This document shows positions 42,476 through 51,023 of a stretch of DNA of 59,944 nucleotides, one piece after another (the stretch's first letter is position 1; every line of letters starts with the position of its first letter). This DNA comes from an uncultured Prevotella sp. GTDB lineage: Bacteria; Bacteroidota; Bacteroidia; Bacteroidales; Bacteroidaceae. Location: contig NZ_CAMJFM010000017.1 in NCBI RefSeq assembly GCF_946404925.1, forward strand, positions 1 through 59,944. Reading direction: 5' to 3'. The translations under genes and the position numbers were made by a program. The notes below the pieces were generated by a model. It was not told the origin of the DNA. It saw only the letters and a list, made by a program, of their open reading frames with translations, and did not search any database.

Positions 42476-43763
42476 AGTTTATGTTCCAAATAGTGCTACA
42501 ATACTTAACAAATGGGGCTGGCATGTTGCTGATGCCCTCGATGGCACTGACGTAGGCGCCCTCTACCTTCTGGTTGACGGCATCCTGCTTAACGCTGGCA
42601 AAGAAGGTGTGGAAGCTGTACTTGTTAGCCTTCTTATTGGTTGAACCCAGCCATACGTTACGGATAGAACGGATGTTATCGCGGAAGTCGGTGATAGAAT
42701 TGTAGCTGTATGGCGACTCTACATACGATACATCGCCTGCAGAGAATGGGTTGGCAATCTTAGCGGTGCCCACCTCGTTGGCGATGGCTACACAGCTACC
42801 CTCATCGTCAGACAGTATCTGGGCTACGGCATCCTTCAGTGTGGGGAATGAGCTGCCTGACCCAGTGATACCAGCATTCACAAGGTTATCGCCATAAGAG
42901 AGGCCTTTCTCTGTCTGATAGTCGAGACCAGCAGCCTCGACCACAGCCAGACGACTGGCATTCTTACCGCCATCCCAAGCGCACTGCAGCTGGAAGGTGC
43001 GCTGCTTGAGAAGGGTGCAGATAGTCTGAGCATAAGCCAGCTCCTTTTCGCCAGAGATATTCTCGAAATTCTTGTATGTGTCATTGCCCTTGAACTCAGC
43101 AACCTTACGTGGCTGACCGTCGCGGAACAGGATGAACTCGAGAGCGTGGAAACCAAGGATGGTGGCATCAGAGAGCATCTCATCGTTCATGCCATTGTTG
43201 AAGTAGCTGAGCAGCAGCGAACGGTTGAGTGGCCATGAATCGATGGTTGGGTCGACATCGAAATCGGAAGCGGCACCACCCAGGAAAGCCTCGCTCTGCT
43301 CCCAATACATACGGGCAGCCTTGAAGTCGCGGCAAGCCTCGTCTATCTGAGCCTGAGTGATGGTGGCGGTGGTGAGTCCGTGTAGGGTCTTTTCGAGCGC
43401 CTCGGTGTTATCAGCCAGCTTGGTGTAAGTAGGCACAATGACCTCGCTAACCAGATTCTTAAGTACCTCACGCAGATAGGTCTCCTGAGCCTCTGAAAGC
43501 TTAGCGCTACCAATGATAGTGTTAGCAGCCTCGAGTTCACTAACCACATCAGCACAACCATCAACGGCAGTCTCGCCAAAGCTCTTGACTGAATAGTTAG
43601 CAGCTGTGGTGTTAAGGCTGTAGCTATCCTCGTCGACAACAGGTGAAGTCTCAGTTACACTGAACTCAGCCTCGTCGTTGTTCTTGTCGTCATCCTTACT
43701 ACATGATGTAATCATTACAGCGCCCATCATCAGCGCCATTGGTAAAATAAATTTCGTTTTCAT
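42441..43763 (-). CDS. Imelysin-family (M75) lipoprotein, probable iron-uptake component
   Basis: The 440-residue lipoprotein (lipobox TSC at about 20) is helical and carries the imelysin GxHxxE-type motif as LGFHALEFILF near residue 206. M75/imelysin proteins, such as IrpA and EfeO C-terminal domains, bind or deliver iron rather than cut proteins. It follows the porin and precedes the di-haem oxidoreductase. Confidence 0.88.
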   Translation of the reverse strand: MKTKFILPMALMMGAVMITSCSKDDDKNNDEAEFSVTETSPVVDEDSYSLNTTAANYSVKSFGETAVDGCADVVSELEAANTIIGSAKLSEAQETYLREVLKNLVSEVIVPTYTKLADNTEALEKTLHGLTTATITQAQIDEACRDFKAARMYWEQSEAFLGGAASDFDVDPTIDSWPLNRSLLLSYFNNGMNDEMLSDATILGFHALEFILFRDGQPRKVAEFKGNDTYKNFENISGEKELAYAQTICTLLKQRTFQLQCAWDGGKNASRLAVVEAAGLDYQTEKGLSYGDNLVNAGITGSGSSFPTLKDAVAQILSDDEGSCVAIANEVGTAKIANPFSAGDVSYVESPYSYNSITDFRDNIRSIRNVWLGSTNKKANKYSFHTFFASVKQDAVNQKVEGAYVSAIEGISNMPAPFVKYCSTIWNINFEDDEDWETEE

Positions 43764-43808
43764 ACTCTTTATTATAATTGGTTTAATCTTAAAATTTTAT
43801 ATTTATTT

Positions 43809-43822
43809 TTTAATCTTTAATC
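43809..43822. repeat. Two TTTAATC heptamers at the porin stop
   Basis: Two perfect units join onto the porin stop codon (43822-43824) and point into the imelysin gap, the same family as 8231-8285. Confidence 0.75.
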
Positions 43823-45123
43823 TAAAGAAAGAATCCCTCGTAAGTTACGCCAATGTTGATAGCGGGCTCGTTGTTGTACTGACTCTTAAGAAAGCGATTC
43901 GAGAACTCGGCCTTGATGGCAATCTCGGGCACGGGATAGTAGTTAAGACCCACGGCCATGCGCTTCACCTCAGTATAATCGTAGGCTGTGCTCTTGGTGT
44001 TGCTGGCGTAGGGGTTATACTGCTCGTAGCGGGCAAACATATAGAGGTGAGAGGTGAGAGGTGAGGGATGAGAGATTAGTGCAAGTACATCGTAGCCTGC
44101 CTCAATGCCCACGGCATAGGCATTTTTTGAGACGAATGCCGAGTGGTGATAAGGCGACTTCTTATTGGTACGATTGTAAATATACTTCAACTGTTCAGCA
44201 TCGCCCAGGTAGCCATAATCTGCCTGTCCGCGAACAATCCAGTTGTGATCGTTGTAGGTAAAGTCGAACGAGCCAACCACCACCTGTCCTTTATACTCTG
44301 CATCCACGCCATTGGCATTACGTGGGTAGCTATTACCAATGCTCTCGCCATAGTATCCACTAAGGCCGAGGCGCAATCCGGGGATGGAATAATTGTCTAA
44401 GCGCAGCGCCACACCATACTTATTAGCCACCTCGAACTCGAGTGGATTGGCAGCACCCTTCTTAATCCAATTCACGTTGGTAAAGTTATCAGCATTGAGG
44501 CCAGCCAGAAACTGCGCTTCGTAACGAAATTTCTTATAACGGCCAAAGAACGACACACCCGTCTGATGCCATGTGCTGGGCAGGATGGTATTCTCGCCCT
44601 CAGGACGATAAACCGTGAAGAAGTTAAGTGGCTCGTGGTGGGCATTGTTCAGGCCTACAGGCACCACGATATGACCAAAGCGGAGGTTGGCTGCTCGAGA
44701 AAAAGTCTTCTGAATCCAGAACTGCTCCAGCTCTACCTCGCCACCTTTCTCGGTCTCCTGTTCCCACTCTCCGCCTTCTTCGTCTTCCTTCTCGTAGGCC
44801 AGGCCAGCACCACCATGTTCAAACTCGATCTCGGTGCCAAGCGACCAGCCCTTGCCAAAGTCGTAACCTAAATATATTACAGCATGAGGAATGTCGAAAC
44901 GACCATGGCTGGGATCGTTCTTATGCTCCTCGGGCTGACTGTATCTACTAACATGATCACTAAAAAAATTGCGTGAGTAAGCTACCTCACCGTAGCCACC
45001 CACGCTTAACTTAGAGCCCTTAGCGTGCTGCATCACGCTATCGGCAGCATTAACCTGTGCCTCTGTTTCGGCAGCGCTAACAACCGCCAAACAACACATT
45101 GCTAATCTAACAAATTTATTCAT
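43822..45123 (-). CDS. Outer-membrane beta-barrel porin
   Basis: The 433-residue protein has a signal peptide (about 1-23) and a barrel of alternating amphipathic strands such as LSVGGYGEVAYSRNF and ending in the typical aromatic C-terminus EGFFL. It resembles phosphate-selective or general porins of Bacteroidota. A heptamer-encoded segment ISHPSPLTSHLYMF lies at about residues 348-360, at the end of one strand or in a loop. As first gene before imelysin and di-haem oxidoreductase it may bring in iron or small ligands. It has a promoter at 45154-45184. Confidence 0.88.
   Translation of the reverse strand: MNKFVRLAMCCLAVVSAAETEAQVNAADSVMQHAKGSKLSVGGYGEVAYSRNFFSDHVSRYSQPEEHKNDPSHGRFDIPHAVIYLGYDFGKGWSLGTEIEFEHGGAGLAYEKEDEEGGEWEQETEKGGEVELEQFWIQKTFSRAANLRFGHIVVPVGLNNAHHEPLNFFTVYRPEGENTILPSTWHQTGVSFFGRYKKFRYEAQFLAGLNADNFTNVNWIKKGAANPLEFEVANKYGVALRLDNYSIPGLRLGLSGYYGESIGNSYPRNANGVDAEYKGQVVVGSFDFTYNDHNWIVRGQADYGYLGDAEQLKYIYNRTNKKSPYHHSAFVSKNAYAVGIEAGYDVLALISHPSPLTSHLYMFARYEQYNPYASNTKSTAYDYTEVKRMAVGLNYYPVPEIAIKAEFSNRFLKSQYNNEPAINIGVTYEGFFL
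44045..44079. repeat. Heptamer tandem repeat (AGGTGAG x3 plus two variants) inside the porin gene
   Basis: Three perfect AGGTGAG units are followed by GGATGAG and AGATTAG in the same phase. They encode ISHPSPLTSHL on the coding strand. Confidence 0.9.
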
Positions 45124-45153
45124 TACTAACTCATTTTATTATCAATTCGGCTG

Positions 45154-45184
45154 CAAAGGTATGACCTTTTGCATAATTACACAA
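45154..45184 (-). promoter_or_regulatory. Promoter of the porin-imelysin-di-haem operon
   Basis: TTGT (45184-45181), a 19-nt spacer and TACCTTTG (45161-45154) on the minus strand lie 31 nt before the porin ATG. Confidence 0.7.
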
Positions 45185-45208
45185 TACCTAAAAATAGTGA
45201 AAATGCCG

Positions 45209-45236
45209 CTATTCACTATTCATTGTACACTATTCA
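45209..45236. repeat. CTATTCA heptamer tract in the divergent promoter region
   Basis: CTATTCA, CTATTCA, TTGTACA and CTATTCA lie between the divergent promoters of the porin operon and the hemerythrin-LuxR gene; the unit equals that at 40629-40656. A partner ATAGTGA copy at 45194-45200 could pair with it. Confidence 0.85.
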
Positions 45237-45261
45237 CTAAAAAAATACCTAATTATAATTA

Positions 45262-45292
45262 TTGCACATATCAAAAAATAGTCGTAATTTTG
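45262..45292 (+). promoter_or_regulatory. Promoter of the hemerythrin-LuxR regulator
   Basis: TTGC (45262-45265), a 19-nt spacer and TAATTTTG (45285-45292) lie 21 nt before the ATG at 45314. Confidence 0.7.
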
Positions 45293-45313
45293 CACCCGTA
45301 ATCATTTATAGGT

Positions 45314-46276
45314 ATGAAGAATCAGAAAATGTACGAGGCGGACGACAAGATGATCTCGCTGATCCGCGACAACTACGACTTGCTGCAGTCACTGGGTAGT
45401 TTTGGTATCAACTTAGGTTTTGGTGATAAGACCGTGCGCGAGACGTGCGAGGATAACAATGTAGACACCTACACCTTCCTGGCAGTGGTTAACTACACCA
45501 TCAATGGCTATGGCGAATTTGAGGCCGACACACAACTCGACGTGCCCACCCTGTTGCGCTACCTGGAGGCCTGCCACGAATACTTCCTGGAGTTCCAGCT
45601 ACCATACATACGCCGTGAGCTGCAGGAGAGCCTGAACGAGAGTGACTCGCTGGGACGCCTGATTCTGAAGTTCTATGATGAGTATGCCCACGAGATACGT
45701 CGCCACATGAAATACGAGCAGAAAACCCTGTTCCCCTACGTGCAATCTCTCATCGATGGGCAGCCTGCTAATGATTACAATGTAGACACATTCTCAAAGC
45801 ATCACAGCGCTACTGACAAGAAGTTGCGCGAGTTGAAGCTGCTGATTATCAAATACCTGCCACAGGACGGACTGCACAACAACCAGCTGACAGCCACCCT
45901 GCACGACATCTACGAGAACGAGGTATGGCTGCGCCAGCACGCTGAGGTTGAGGACCATATCTTTGTGCCCGCCATACGCCGTCTGGAGCAGATTACCAAG
46001 CAGCAGGACGTATCGCGTAACATCAGTGGTATGGTGTTCGGTAGTGCTCAGGCACAGAATCCTGATGCGCTGAGCGATCGTGAGAAGGATGTGATTATTT
46101 CGCTAGTACAGGGTATGTCGAATAAGGAGATAGCCGACCATCTGTGTATTTCGACCAATACGGTTATCACCCACCGCCGCAACATAGCCCGCAAGCTACA
46201 AATACATTCACCAGCCGGATTAACCATCTATGCGATAGTTAATGGGCTGGTGGACATATCAACTGTAAAGTTATAA
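45314..46276 (+). CDS. Hemerythrin/ScdA-like sensor fused to a LuxR-type HTH
   Basis: The 320-residue protein has an N-terminal segment (about 10-50) like the ScdA/RIC N-domain but without its Cys pair, a four-helix hemerythrin-like domain (about 80-225) with likely di-iron ligands in CHEYFLEF, HMKYEQKTLF, FSKHHSATD and HAEVEDHIF, and a C-terminal LuxR HTH (about 255-315; LSDREKDVIISLVQGMSNKE). Hemerythrin domains bind oxygen or nitric oxide at iron. It is therefore probably a one-component redox, NO or iron sensor. It is divergent from the iron-handling operon, its likely target. Confidence 0.88.
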   Translation: MKNQKMYEADDKMISLIRDNYDLLQSLGSFGINLGFGDKTVRETCEDNNVDTYTFLAVVNYTINGYGEFEADTQLDVPTLLRYLEACHEYFLEFQLPYIRRELQESLNESDSLGRLILKFYDEYAHEIRRHMKYEQKTLFPYVQSLIDGQPANDYNVDTFSKHHSATDKKLRELKLLIIKYLPQDGLHNNQLTATLHDIYENEVWLRQHAEVEDHIFVPAIRRLEQITKQQDVSRNISGMVFGSAQAQNPDALSDREKDVIISLVQGMSNKEIADHLCISTNTVITHRRNIARKLQIHSPAGLTIYAIVNGLVDISTVKL

Positions 46277-46292
46277 AAGGTGTAGTGTTAGC

Positions 46293-47795
46293 TTAAGAAT
46301 GTAGAAGCAGCACGAAACGTGTGCCCTTGGTGAACTCGCCATCGATGTCGAGATCGCCCTTCATCTTCAGTGCCATCTGCTTGCAGATAGGCAATCCAAG
46401 GCCGTCGCCCTCGGTGAAGTCCTTCACCTCAGTAAATGGCTTGAATATCTCCTCGCGCTTCTCCTCAGGGATACCCTCGCCAGTGTCGGCTACCAAGAAC
46501 TGGTGAACATGTGCACCACGCTTCTTGTACTCCAACCAGATGGTACCATCCTTTGGTGTGTAGATGGCAGCGTTATTGAGCAAGTGCAGCAGGATGTGTG
46601 ATACATACTCTTTATTAATCTTAGCGCTCATGTTGGGCACGTTGACCTTCAGAGTAACACCAGCCTGCACCTTGTTACGAATCTGATCCATAAGCTCCTC
46701 GCAGAATGGGGTGAGCTGTACGTCTTCCAGTTCTACCTCCTCGTCCATCGAGTTCTCAATGCTTGAGAGTGCGGCGATGTGCTCAGAGAACTGCAGCAGT
46801 GCCTTAACCTCAGGAATCTTCTCATCGAGTTTGTGGAGTGTGGGATCGAGCTGGGCAGAGATATTGCTGATGAACTTAGCCTTCAGCGCATTGTTGTCGT
46901 TAGCCAGCTTGATGGTCTTCTTCTGCTTACGGGTAAGCAGGATGTAGCGCATCAGTACGATGCCACCCAGAATGAGTGCAGCAGCCAGAGCGGCAGCCAG
47001 CACACAGAGGCCGATAATCACGGCCCAACGGGCGGTAAGCGAACTTGCCTGATCGTCGATAGTCTTCTCGTTCTCGGCTATCTGCTGCTTCAGAGCACCA
47101 GTCTCGTCAGCCAGCTTCAGGGCGCTTACAGAGTCCTTCCAAGCCAAGTAGTTACTGTATGACTGTGCCACCATGTTGGCATTGCCACTCTTACGAGCAT
47201 TCGAAATCAGTGTCTGGTAAACGCCATCCACCTTGTCATACTGCTTTGAGGCAGTAAGCTTGGTGGCCATCTCCTTGAACACGGCATTGCCCTGAGCGTT
47301 CTGACCAAATGAATAGTGGTATACAGCCTTATTATAAAGAAGGTCGTTCTTCAAAGCCTCATCAGCAGCATAGTTAACCTGATTCTCCATGATCTCAATC
47401 TGATCCTTGGCGCTATCGCTCTTGCGCAGCTTGATATACATGGCCAGGCGCTCCTTGGTGATGATATAGTGGAGGGAAGCTTTCTCCTTGGTGTTCTTAC
47501 CGCTGGCGTCAACCTCCTGGTCAGCACGGCGAAGCAGGTCGAAAGCCTCTTTCCAATAATTCTCTTTGTAATACAGAGCTGTTCCGCGTGCTGCACATTC
47601 CATACCAGCCTTGAGCTGGCCCTTCTTGGCATAGTCCTCAAAAGCGCGAATGAAGTGGAAGCGGGCGCTAGGCACATTTCCCTTCTCGAAGTCGCTCTCT
47701 GCACGCTGGTGCAACTCACTCTTGTTAGCATCCTGTGCATTTACAGTAGCAAAGCCTAAGCTTAAGCTTAAGAGTAGAATAAATACCTTTTTCAT
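46293..47795 (-). CDS. TPR-sensor histidine-kinase-like protein lacking the phosphoacceptor histidine
   Basis: The 500-residue protein has a signal peptide (about 1-20), TPR-like helices (about 25-245), a transmembrane segment (258-282) and DHp/HATPase regions. The H-box position aligns as KFISNISAQLDPTLHK, where active relatives read S-H-E-I-R-T-P-L; residue 314 is Ala. The N-box LLNNAAIYT, G1 DTGEGIPEE and G2 GDGLGLPICK are intact. It may bind ATP and sense without autophosphorylating, or modulate another kinase. It ends a three-gene set with ribH and a TPR protein and has no adjacent receiver. Confidence 0.85.
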   Translation of the reverse strand: MKKVFILLLSLSLGFATVNAQDANKSELHQRAESDFEKGNVPSARFHFIRAFEDYAKKGQLKAGMECAARGTALYYKENYWKEAFDLLRRADQEVDASGKNTKEKASLHYIITKERLAMYIKLRKSDSAKDQIEIMENQVNYAADEALKNDLLYNKAVYHYSFGQNAQGNAVFKEMATKLTASKQYDKVDGVYQTLISNARKSGNANMVAQSYSNYLAWKDSVSALKLADETGALKQQIAENEKTIDDQASSLTARWAVIIGLCVLAAALAAALILGGIVLMRYILLTRKQKKTIKLANDNNALKAKFISNISAQLDPTLHKLDEKIPEVKALLQFSEHIAALSSIENSMDEEVELEDVQLTPFCEELMDQIRNKVQAGVTLKVNVPNMSAKINKEYVSHILLHLLNNAAIYTPKDGTIWLEYKKRGAHVHQFLVADTGEGIPEEKREEIFKPFTEVKDFTEGDGLGLPICKQMALKMKGDLDIDGEFTKGTRFVLLLHS

Positions 47796-47813
47796 AATAA
47801 TAACAGATTAGAT

Positions 47814-48284
47814 TTAAAACTTAGCCATCTTGATGGCAACCACTGCGCACTCATCGCCCTTATTGCCTAGGCGGCCGCCTGCGCGGTCCTGCGCCTGCTG
47901 CATGTCGTTGGTGGTGAGCAGTCCGTAGATAACGGGGATATTGCTGGTTGCATTAAGACGTGCGATACCTTCGGTAACACCCTGACAGATGTAGTCGAAG
48001 TGAGGTGTCTCGCCACGGATCACACTACCCAGAACGATCACGGCATCGTAACCATCATTGAGTGTCATCTGGTGGGCGCCGTAAATCAGTTCGAAACTAC
48101 CTGGCACCGTCTTAACATGTATATTTTCAGGCAAAGCGCCATGCTTTTCGAGTGTGCTAACACATCCGTCAAGCAGGGCGCCAGTTATTTCAGGATTCCA
48201 CTCAGCCACAACCACTCCGAAAATCATGTTCGAAGCATCGGGCACGGTGGTGATATCGTATTCTGATAAGTTTTTAGTTGCCAT
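47814..48284 (-). CDS. ribH: 6,7-dimethyl-8-ribityllumazine synthase
   Basis: The enzyme condenses 5-amino-6-ribitylaminouracil with 3,4-dihydroxybutanone phosphate, the next-to-last step of riboflavin synthesis. The 156-residue protein has the family motifs [44 protein letters not shown] with the catalytic His, and [12 protein letters not shown]. It lies 5 nt after the TPR protein. Confidence 0.96.
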   Translation of the reverse strand: MATKNLSEYDITTVPDASNMIFGVVVAEWNPEITGALLDGCVSTLEKHGALPENIHVKTVPGSFELIYGAHQMTLNDGYDAVIVLGSVIRGETPHFDYICQGVTEGIARLNATSNIPVIYGLLTTNDMQQAQDRAGGRLGNKGDECAVVAIKMAKF

Positions 48285-48289
48285 GGTTA

Positions 48290-48973
48290 TTATTTTGCAG
48301 AAACACGCTCAATATAACCATCGATGGTCTGATAAGCCATTGAGTTGAAGTACTTCTCCTTAACGGTCTGATACAGCTTCAGGGCCTCATCGTTCTTACC
48401 CTGGCTCTCGAGAATCTCACCAGCCTGGATCAGGAATGTGGGCGACAGAGAGTTGTTATCAGCCTTCTCAGCAGCCTTCTTCAGGTGTGATACAGCCTTG
48501 TCGAGCTGGTTGAGGTGAGCGTAAACATTGCCCAGAGCACCCTCAGCAGCTGGTGAAATCATCTGATCGTCGGCACCGTCGAAGTTCTCGAGGAACTTAG
48601 CAGCATCCTCCCACTTGTTGAGCTTGGCGCTGCAAAGACCTGCATAGAGGTTAGCCAGATTACCTGCAGCTGTGCTGCTGTACTCGTCAGCGAGCTTAAC
48701 AAAACCCTTGAAGTTAGCGCTGTCGCCATTCAGTGCTTTCTGGTAGTCGCCAGCCATGAAGAGCTCCTGACCCTTTGCGATAGCTGTGCTTGCCTTTACC
48801 TCGTTAGGACCACTTACGTAAGTCTTGTAGAGAACTACACCAGCAACGATTACTACGACAGCTGCTACAGCAGCAATAATTGCCTTCTTGTACTTGAAGA
48901 AGAAGGCCTCACTCTGATTCAGGCTCTGCTCCATTGTCTGAGCGGCCTGCTGTTGATTTGTTGTATTTGCCAT
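48290..48973 (-). CDS. Membrane-anchored TPR protein (YfgM-like)
   Basis: The 227-residue protein starts at [11 protein letters not shown], has a cytoplasmic stretch, one transmembrane segment (about 30-50) and periplasmic TPR repeats (about 70-220). The arrangement resembles YfgM, a chaperone linked to the Sec translocon. The start is chosen over an ATG eight codons upstream because that one lies next to the expected transcription start behind the -7 box at 49008-49015. Confidence 0.82.
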   Translation of the reverse strand: MANTTNQQQAAQTMEQSLNQSEAFFFKYKKAIIAAVAAVVVIVAGVVLYKTYVSGPNEVKASTAIAKGQELFMAGDYQKALNGDSANFKGFVKLADEYSSTAAGNLANLYAGLCSAKLNKWEDAAKFLENFDGADDQMISPAAEGALGNVYAHLNQLDKAVSHLKKAAEKADNNSLSPTFLIQAGEILESQGKNDEALKLYQTVKEKYFNSMAYQTIDGYIERVSAK

Positions 48974-49007
48974 TATAATATTTATATTTAATTTCAAAAA
49001 TCGGGTG

Positions 49008-49015
49008 CAAAGTTA
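49008..49015 (-). promoter_or_regulatory. -7 box (TAACTTTG) of the TPR-ribH operon
   Basis: TAACTTTG on the minus strand lies 35 nt before the chosen ATG, divergent from recF. Confidence 0.6.
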
Positions 49016-49100
49016 CTAAAAAAGCAACACAATTTACATAATTTCAGAGAAAATATTTATTAATCTGTGTTAATCCTTAGCATCAATGGCCAAAAAACGC

Positions 49101-49108
49101 TACCTTTG
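49101..49108 (+). promoter_or_regulatory. -7 box (TACCTTTG) of recF, nearly touching the start codon
   Basis: TACCTTTG ends only 4 nt before the recF ATG at 49113. With the usual distance of a few nt from the -7 box to the transcription start, the message would be leaderless or almost so. Confidence 0.55.
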
Positions 49109-49112
49109 CACT

Positions 49113-50213
49113 ATGATTTTAGAAAAGTTATCGATCATCAACTACAAGAACATAGCAGAGGCCACACTTGAGTTCTCGCCCAAAATCAACTGTCTGATAG
49201 GACAGAACGGCGTGGGAAAGACAAATGTGCTCGATGCGATATACTATCTGTCGTTCTGTCATTCAGCCAATAATCCCATCGACTCGCAGGTCATCAAGCA
49301 TGGCGCCGAGTTCTTTGTGCTCGAAGGCGCCTACGAGGGCGATTTGAGCATATACTGTGGCATGAAGCGAGGCACCAAGAAGCACTTTAAGCGCAACAAG
49401 AAGGAGTATCGCCGCCTCTCAGAACATATCGGACTGATACCCATCGTGGTGGTGTCGCCATCAGACACACTGCTGATTGAGGGTGGCAGCGAGGAGCGTC
49501 GCCGCCTGATGGACATGGTGATAGCCCAGTACGACCATGGCTACATGGAGGCCATGAATCGCTATAACAAGGCGCTGCAACAGCGCAACGTGATGCTGAA
49601 GCAGGAGGACGAGCCCAACATCGATGTGATGTGCCTGTTTGAAGAGCAGATGGCCATCGAGGGCGAGCGCATCTACCAAGCCCGCAAGGCGTTTGTAGAG
49701 GAGCTCACGCCCATCTTCCAGCGCATACATGAGACCATCGCTGAAAACCGCGAACAGGTGGGACTGAACTACACATCGCACTGCCAGCGCGGCCCACTGC
49801 TCGAGGTGATACAGCGCGACCGCTTCAAGGATCGCGCCATAGGCTACTCGCTGCATGGTGTGCATCGCGACGACCTGGAGATAACCTTGGGCGGACACCT
49901 GATGAAGCGCGAAGGCAGTCAGGGCCAGAACAAGACGTTTGTGATAGCGCTGAAGCTGGCGCAGTTCGACTTCCTGAAGCGCACCAACTCGAAGACCACG
50001 CCACTGCTGCTGCTCGACGATATCTTCGACAAGCTGGATGCCCAGCGCGTAGAGCAGATAGTAAAACTGGTGGCAGGCGATGAGTACGGACAGATTTTCA
50101 TCACCGATACCAATCGCGACCACCTGGACCTGATACTGAGCCGCTCAACGCTCGACTACAAGATTTTCCATGTGGACAACGGAGAAATAGAAGAAATAAA
50201 GAAGGATGTTTAA
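49113..50213 (+). CDS. recF: DNA replication and repair protein RecF
   Basis: RecF loads RecA at gaps with RecOR. The 366-residue protein starts MILEKLSIINYKNI and has Walker A GQNGVGKTNVLD, the SMC-like signature SQGQNKTFVIAL and Walker B LLLLDDIFDKLD. The start at 49113 matches other RecF proteins; the longer frame would lie across the promoter. It is followed by a DUF721 gene with an 8-nt overlap. Confidence 0.95.
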   Translation: MILEKLSIINYKNIAEATLEFSPKINCLIGQNGVGKTNVLDAIYYLSFCHSANNPIDSQVIKHGAEFFVLEGAYEGDLSIYCGMKRGTKKHFKRNKKEYRRLSEHIGLIPIVVVSPSDTLLIEGGSEERRRLMDMVIAQYDHGYMEAMNRYNKALQQRNVMLKQEDEPNIDVMCLFEEQMAIEGERIYQARKAFVEELTPIFQRIHETIAENREQVGLNYTSHCQRGPLLEVIQRDRFKDRAIGYSLHGVHRDDLEITLGGHLMKREGSQGQNKTFVIALKLAQFDFLKRTNSKTTPLLLLDDIFDKLDAQRVEQIVKLVAGDEYGQIFITDTNRDHLDLILSRSTLDYKIFHVDNGEIEEIKKDV

Positions 50214-50496
50214 GCGCGACGTAAACCAGATAAAGGACCTGATACTGAAGAACCTGCGAGCCCAGGGACTTGAGACACCATTGCTCCAGAAACGCCTCAT
50301 CGACTCGTGGCCTGAGGTGGCAGGACAGATGGTGAACAGTTATACTGATGGTATGTTTATCAAGAACCAGACGCTGTTTGTGCATATCACCAGTCCCGCA
50401 CTGCGTTCAGACCTGATGATGATGCGCAGCGAACTGGTCAGGAAACTGAACGCCCACGTGGGTAGTCAGGTGATAGCTGATATCAGATTCCACTAA
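50206..50496 (+). CDS. DUF721/DciA-like protein
   Basis: The 96-residue protein is a DUF721 domain, the family of DciA, the ancestral loader of the DnaB helicase in many bacteria. DUF721 genes often follow recF as here. It is coupled to recF by an 8-nt overlap, and its stop overlaps the end of the convergent 5-formyltetrahydrofolate cyclo-ligase gene by 4 nt. Confidence 0.85.
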   Translation: MFKRDVNQIKDLILKNLRAQGLETPLLQKRLIDSWPEVAGQMVNSYTDGMFIKNQTLFVHITSPALRSDLMMMRSELVRKLNAHVGSQVIADIRFH

Positions 50497-51023
50497 ATCA
50501 CCACATCAACCTGCACATCAGTAGGTTCTGTGGGTACTACATCAACCTTTTGGAAATCAAAACACACGCCTATCAGCTGTGGGCGTGGGCGACTGAACGA
50601 CCTCAGGAAACGGTCGTAGTAACCCTTTCCCCTACCCAATCGGTTACCATCGCCATCAAACGCCATGCCTGGCACCAGCACCACATCTATCACCTCATCA
50701 GCAACTATCTGGGCGCCAACAGGCTCCATAATACCAAAAGCCCCTTGCTGCAGGCTTTCTGCACCAGTATAGCGGCATAGCACCATCTCCTCATCGCTCA
50801 CCACCTTGGGCAGATATACCGTCTTGCCATCTGCCAGCAGTTCATCAATCAAGGCGTGGGTATCCACCTCATCAGGCAGCGAGTAATAGGCTACGATGGT
50901 CTTGGCATCAGCCAGCATGGGGCGCAAGCGAGCCACTATAGGCAGAGACAGTTCACACAGCTGCTGCTGAGTGAACTGTCTTTTCTTTTCACGCATCGAT
51001 GTCCTGAGCTCTGGTTTAAGCAT
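50493..51023 (-). CDS. 5-formyltetrahydrofolate cyclo-ligase
   Basis: The enzyme turns 5-formyl-THF into 5,10-methenyl-THF. The 176-residue protein has MREKKRQF at the N-terminus, VPGMAFDGDGNRLGRGKGYYDRFL (GRGKGYYD is the family signature) and VDVVPTEPTDVQVDVVI at the end. Its start overlaps the end of the S41 peptidase by 8 nt. Confidence 0.93.
   Translation of the reverse strand: MLKPELRTSMREKKRQFTQQQLCELSLPIVARLRPMLADAKTIVAYYSLPDEVDTHALIDELLADGKTVYLPKVVSDEEMVLCRYTGAESLQQGAFGIMEPVGAQIVADEVIDVVLVPGMAFDGDGNRLGRGKGYYDRFLRSFSRPRPQLIGVCFDFQKVDVVPTEPTDVQVDVVI

Noticed and set aside
45250..45275. AT-rich AATTATAATTATT as a Fur box
   Set aside because: It resembles a Fur site only by A/T content; spacing and symmetry are poor, although the neighbouring iron operon makes it tempting.
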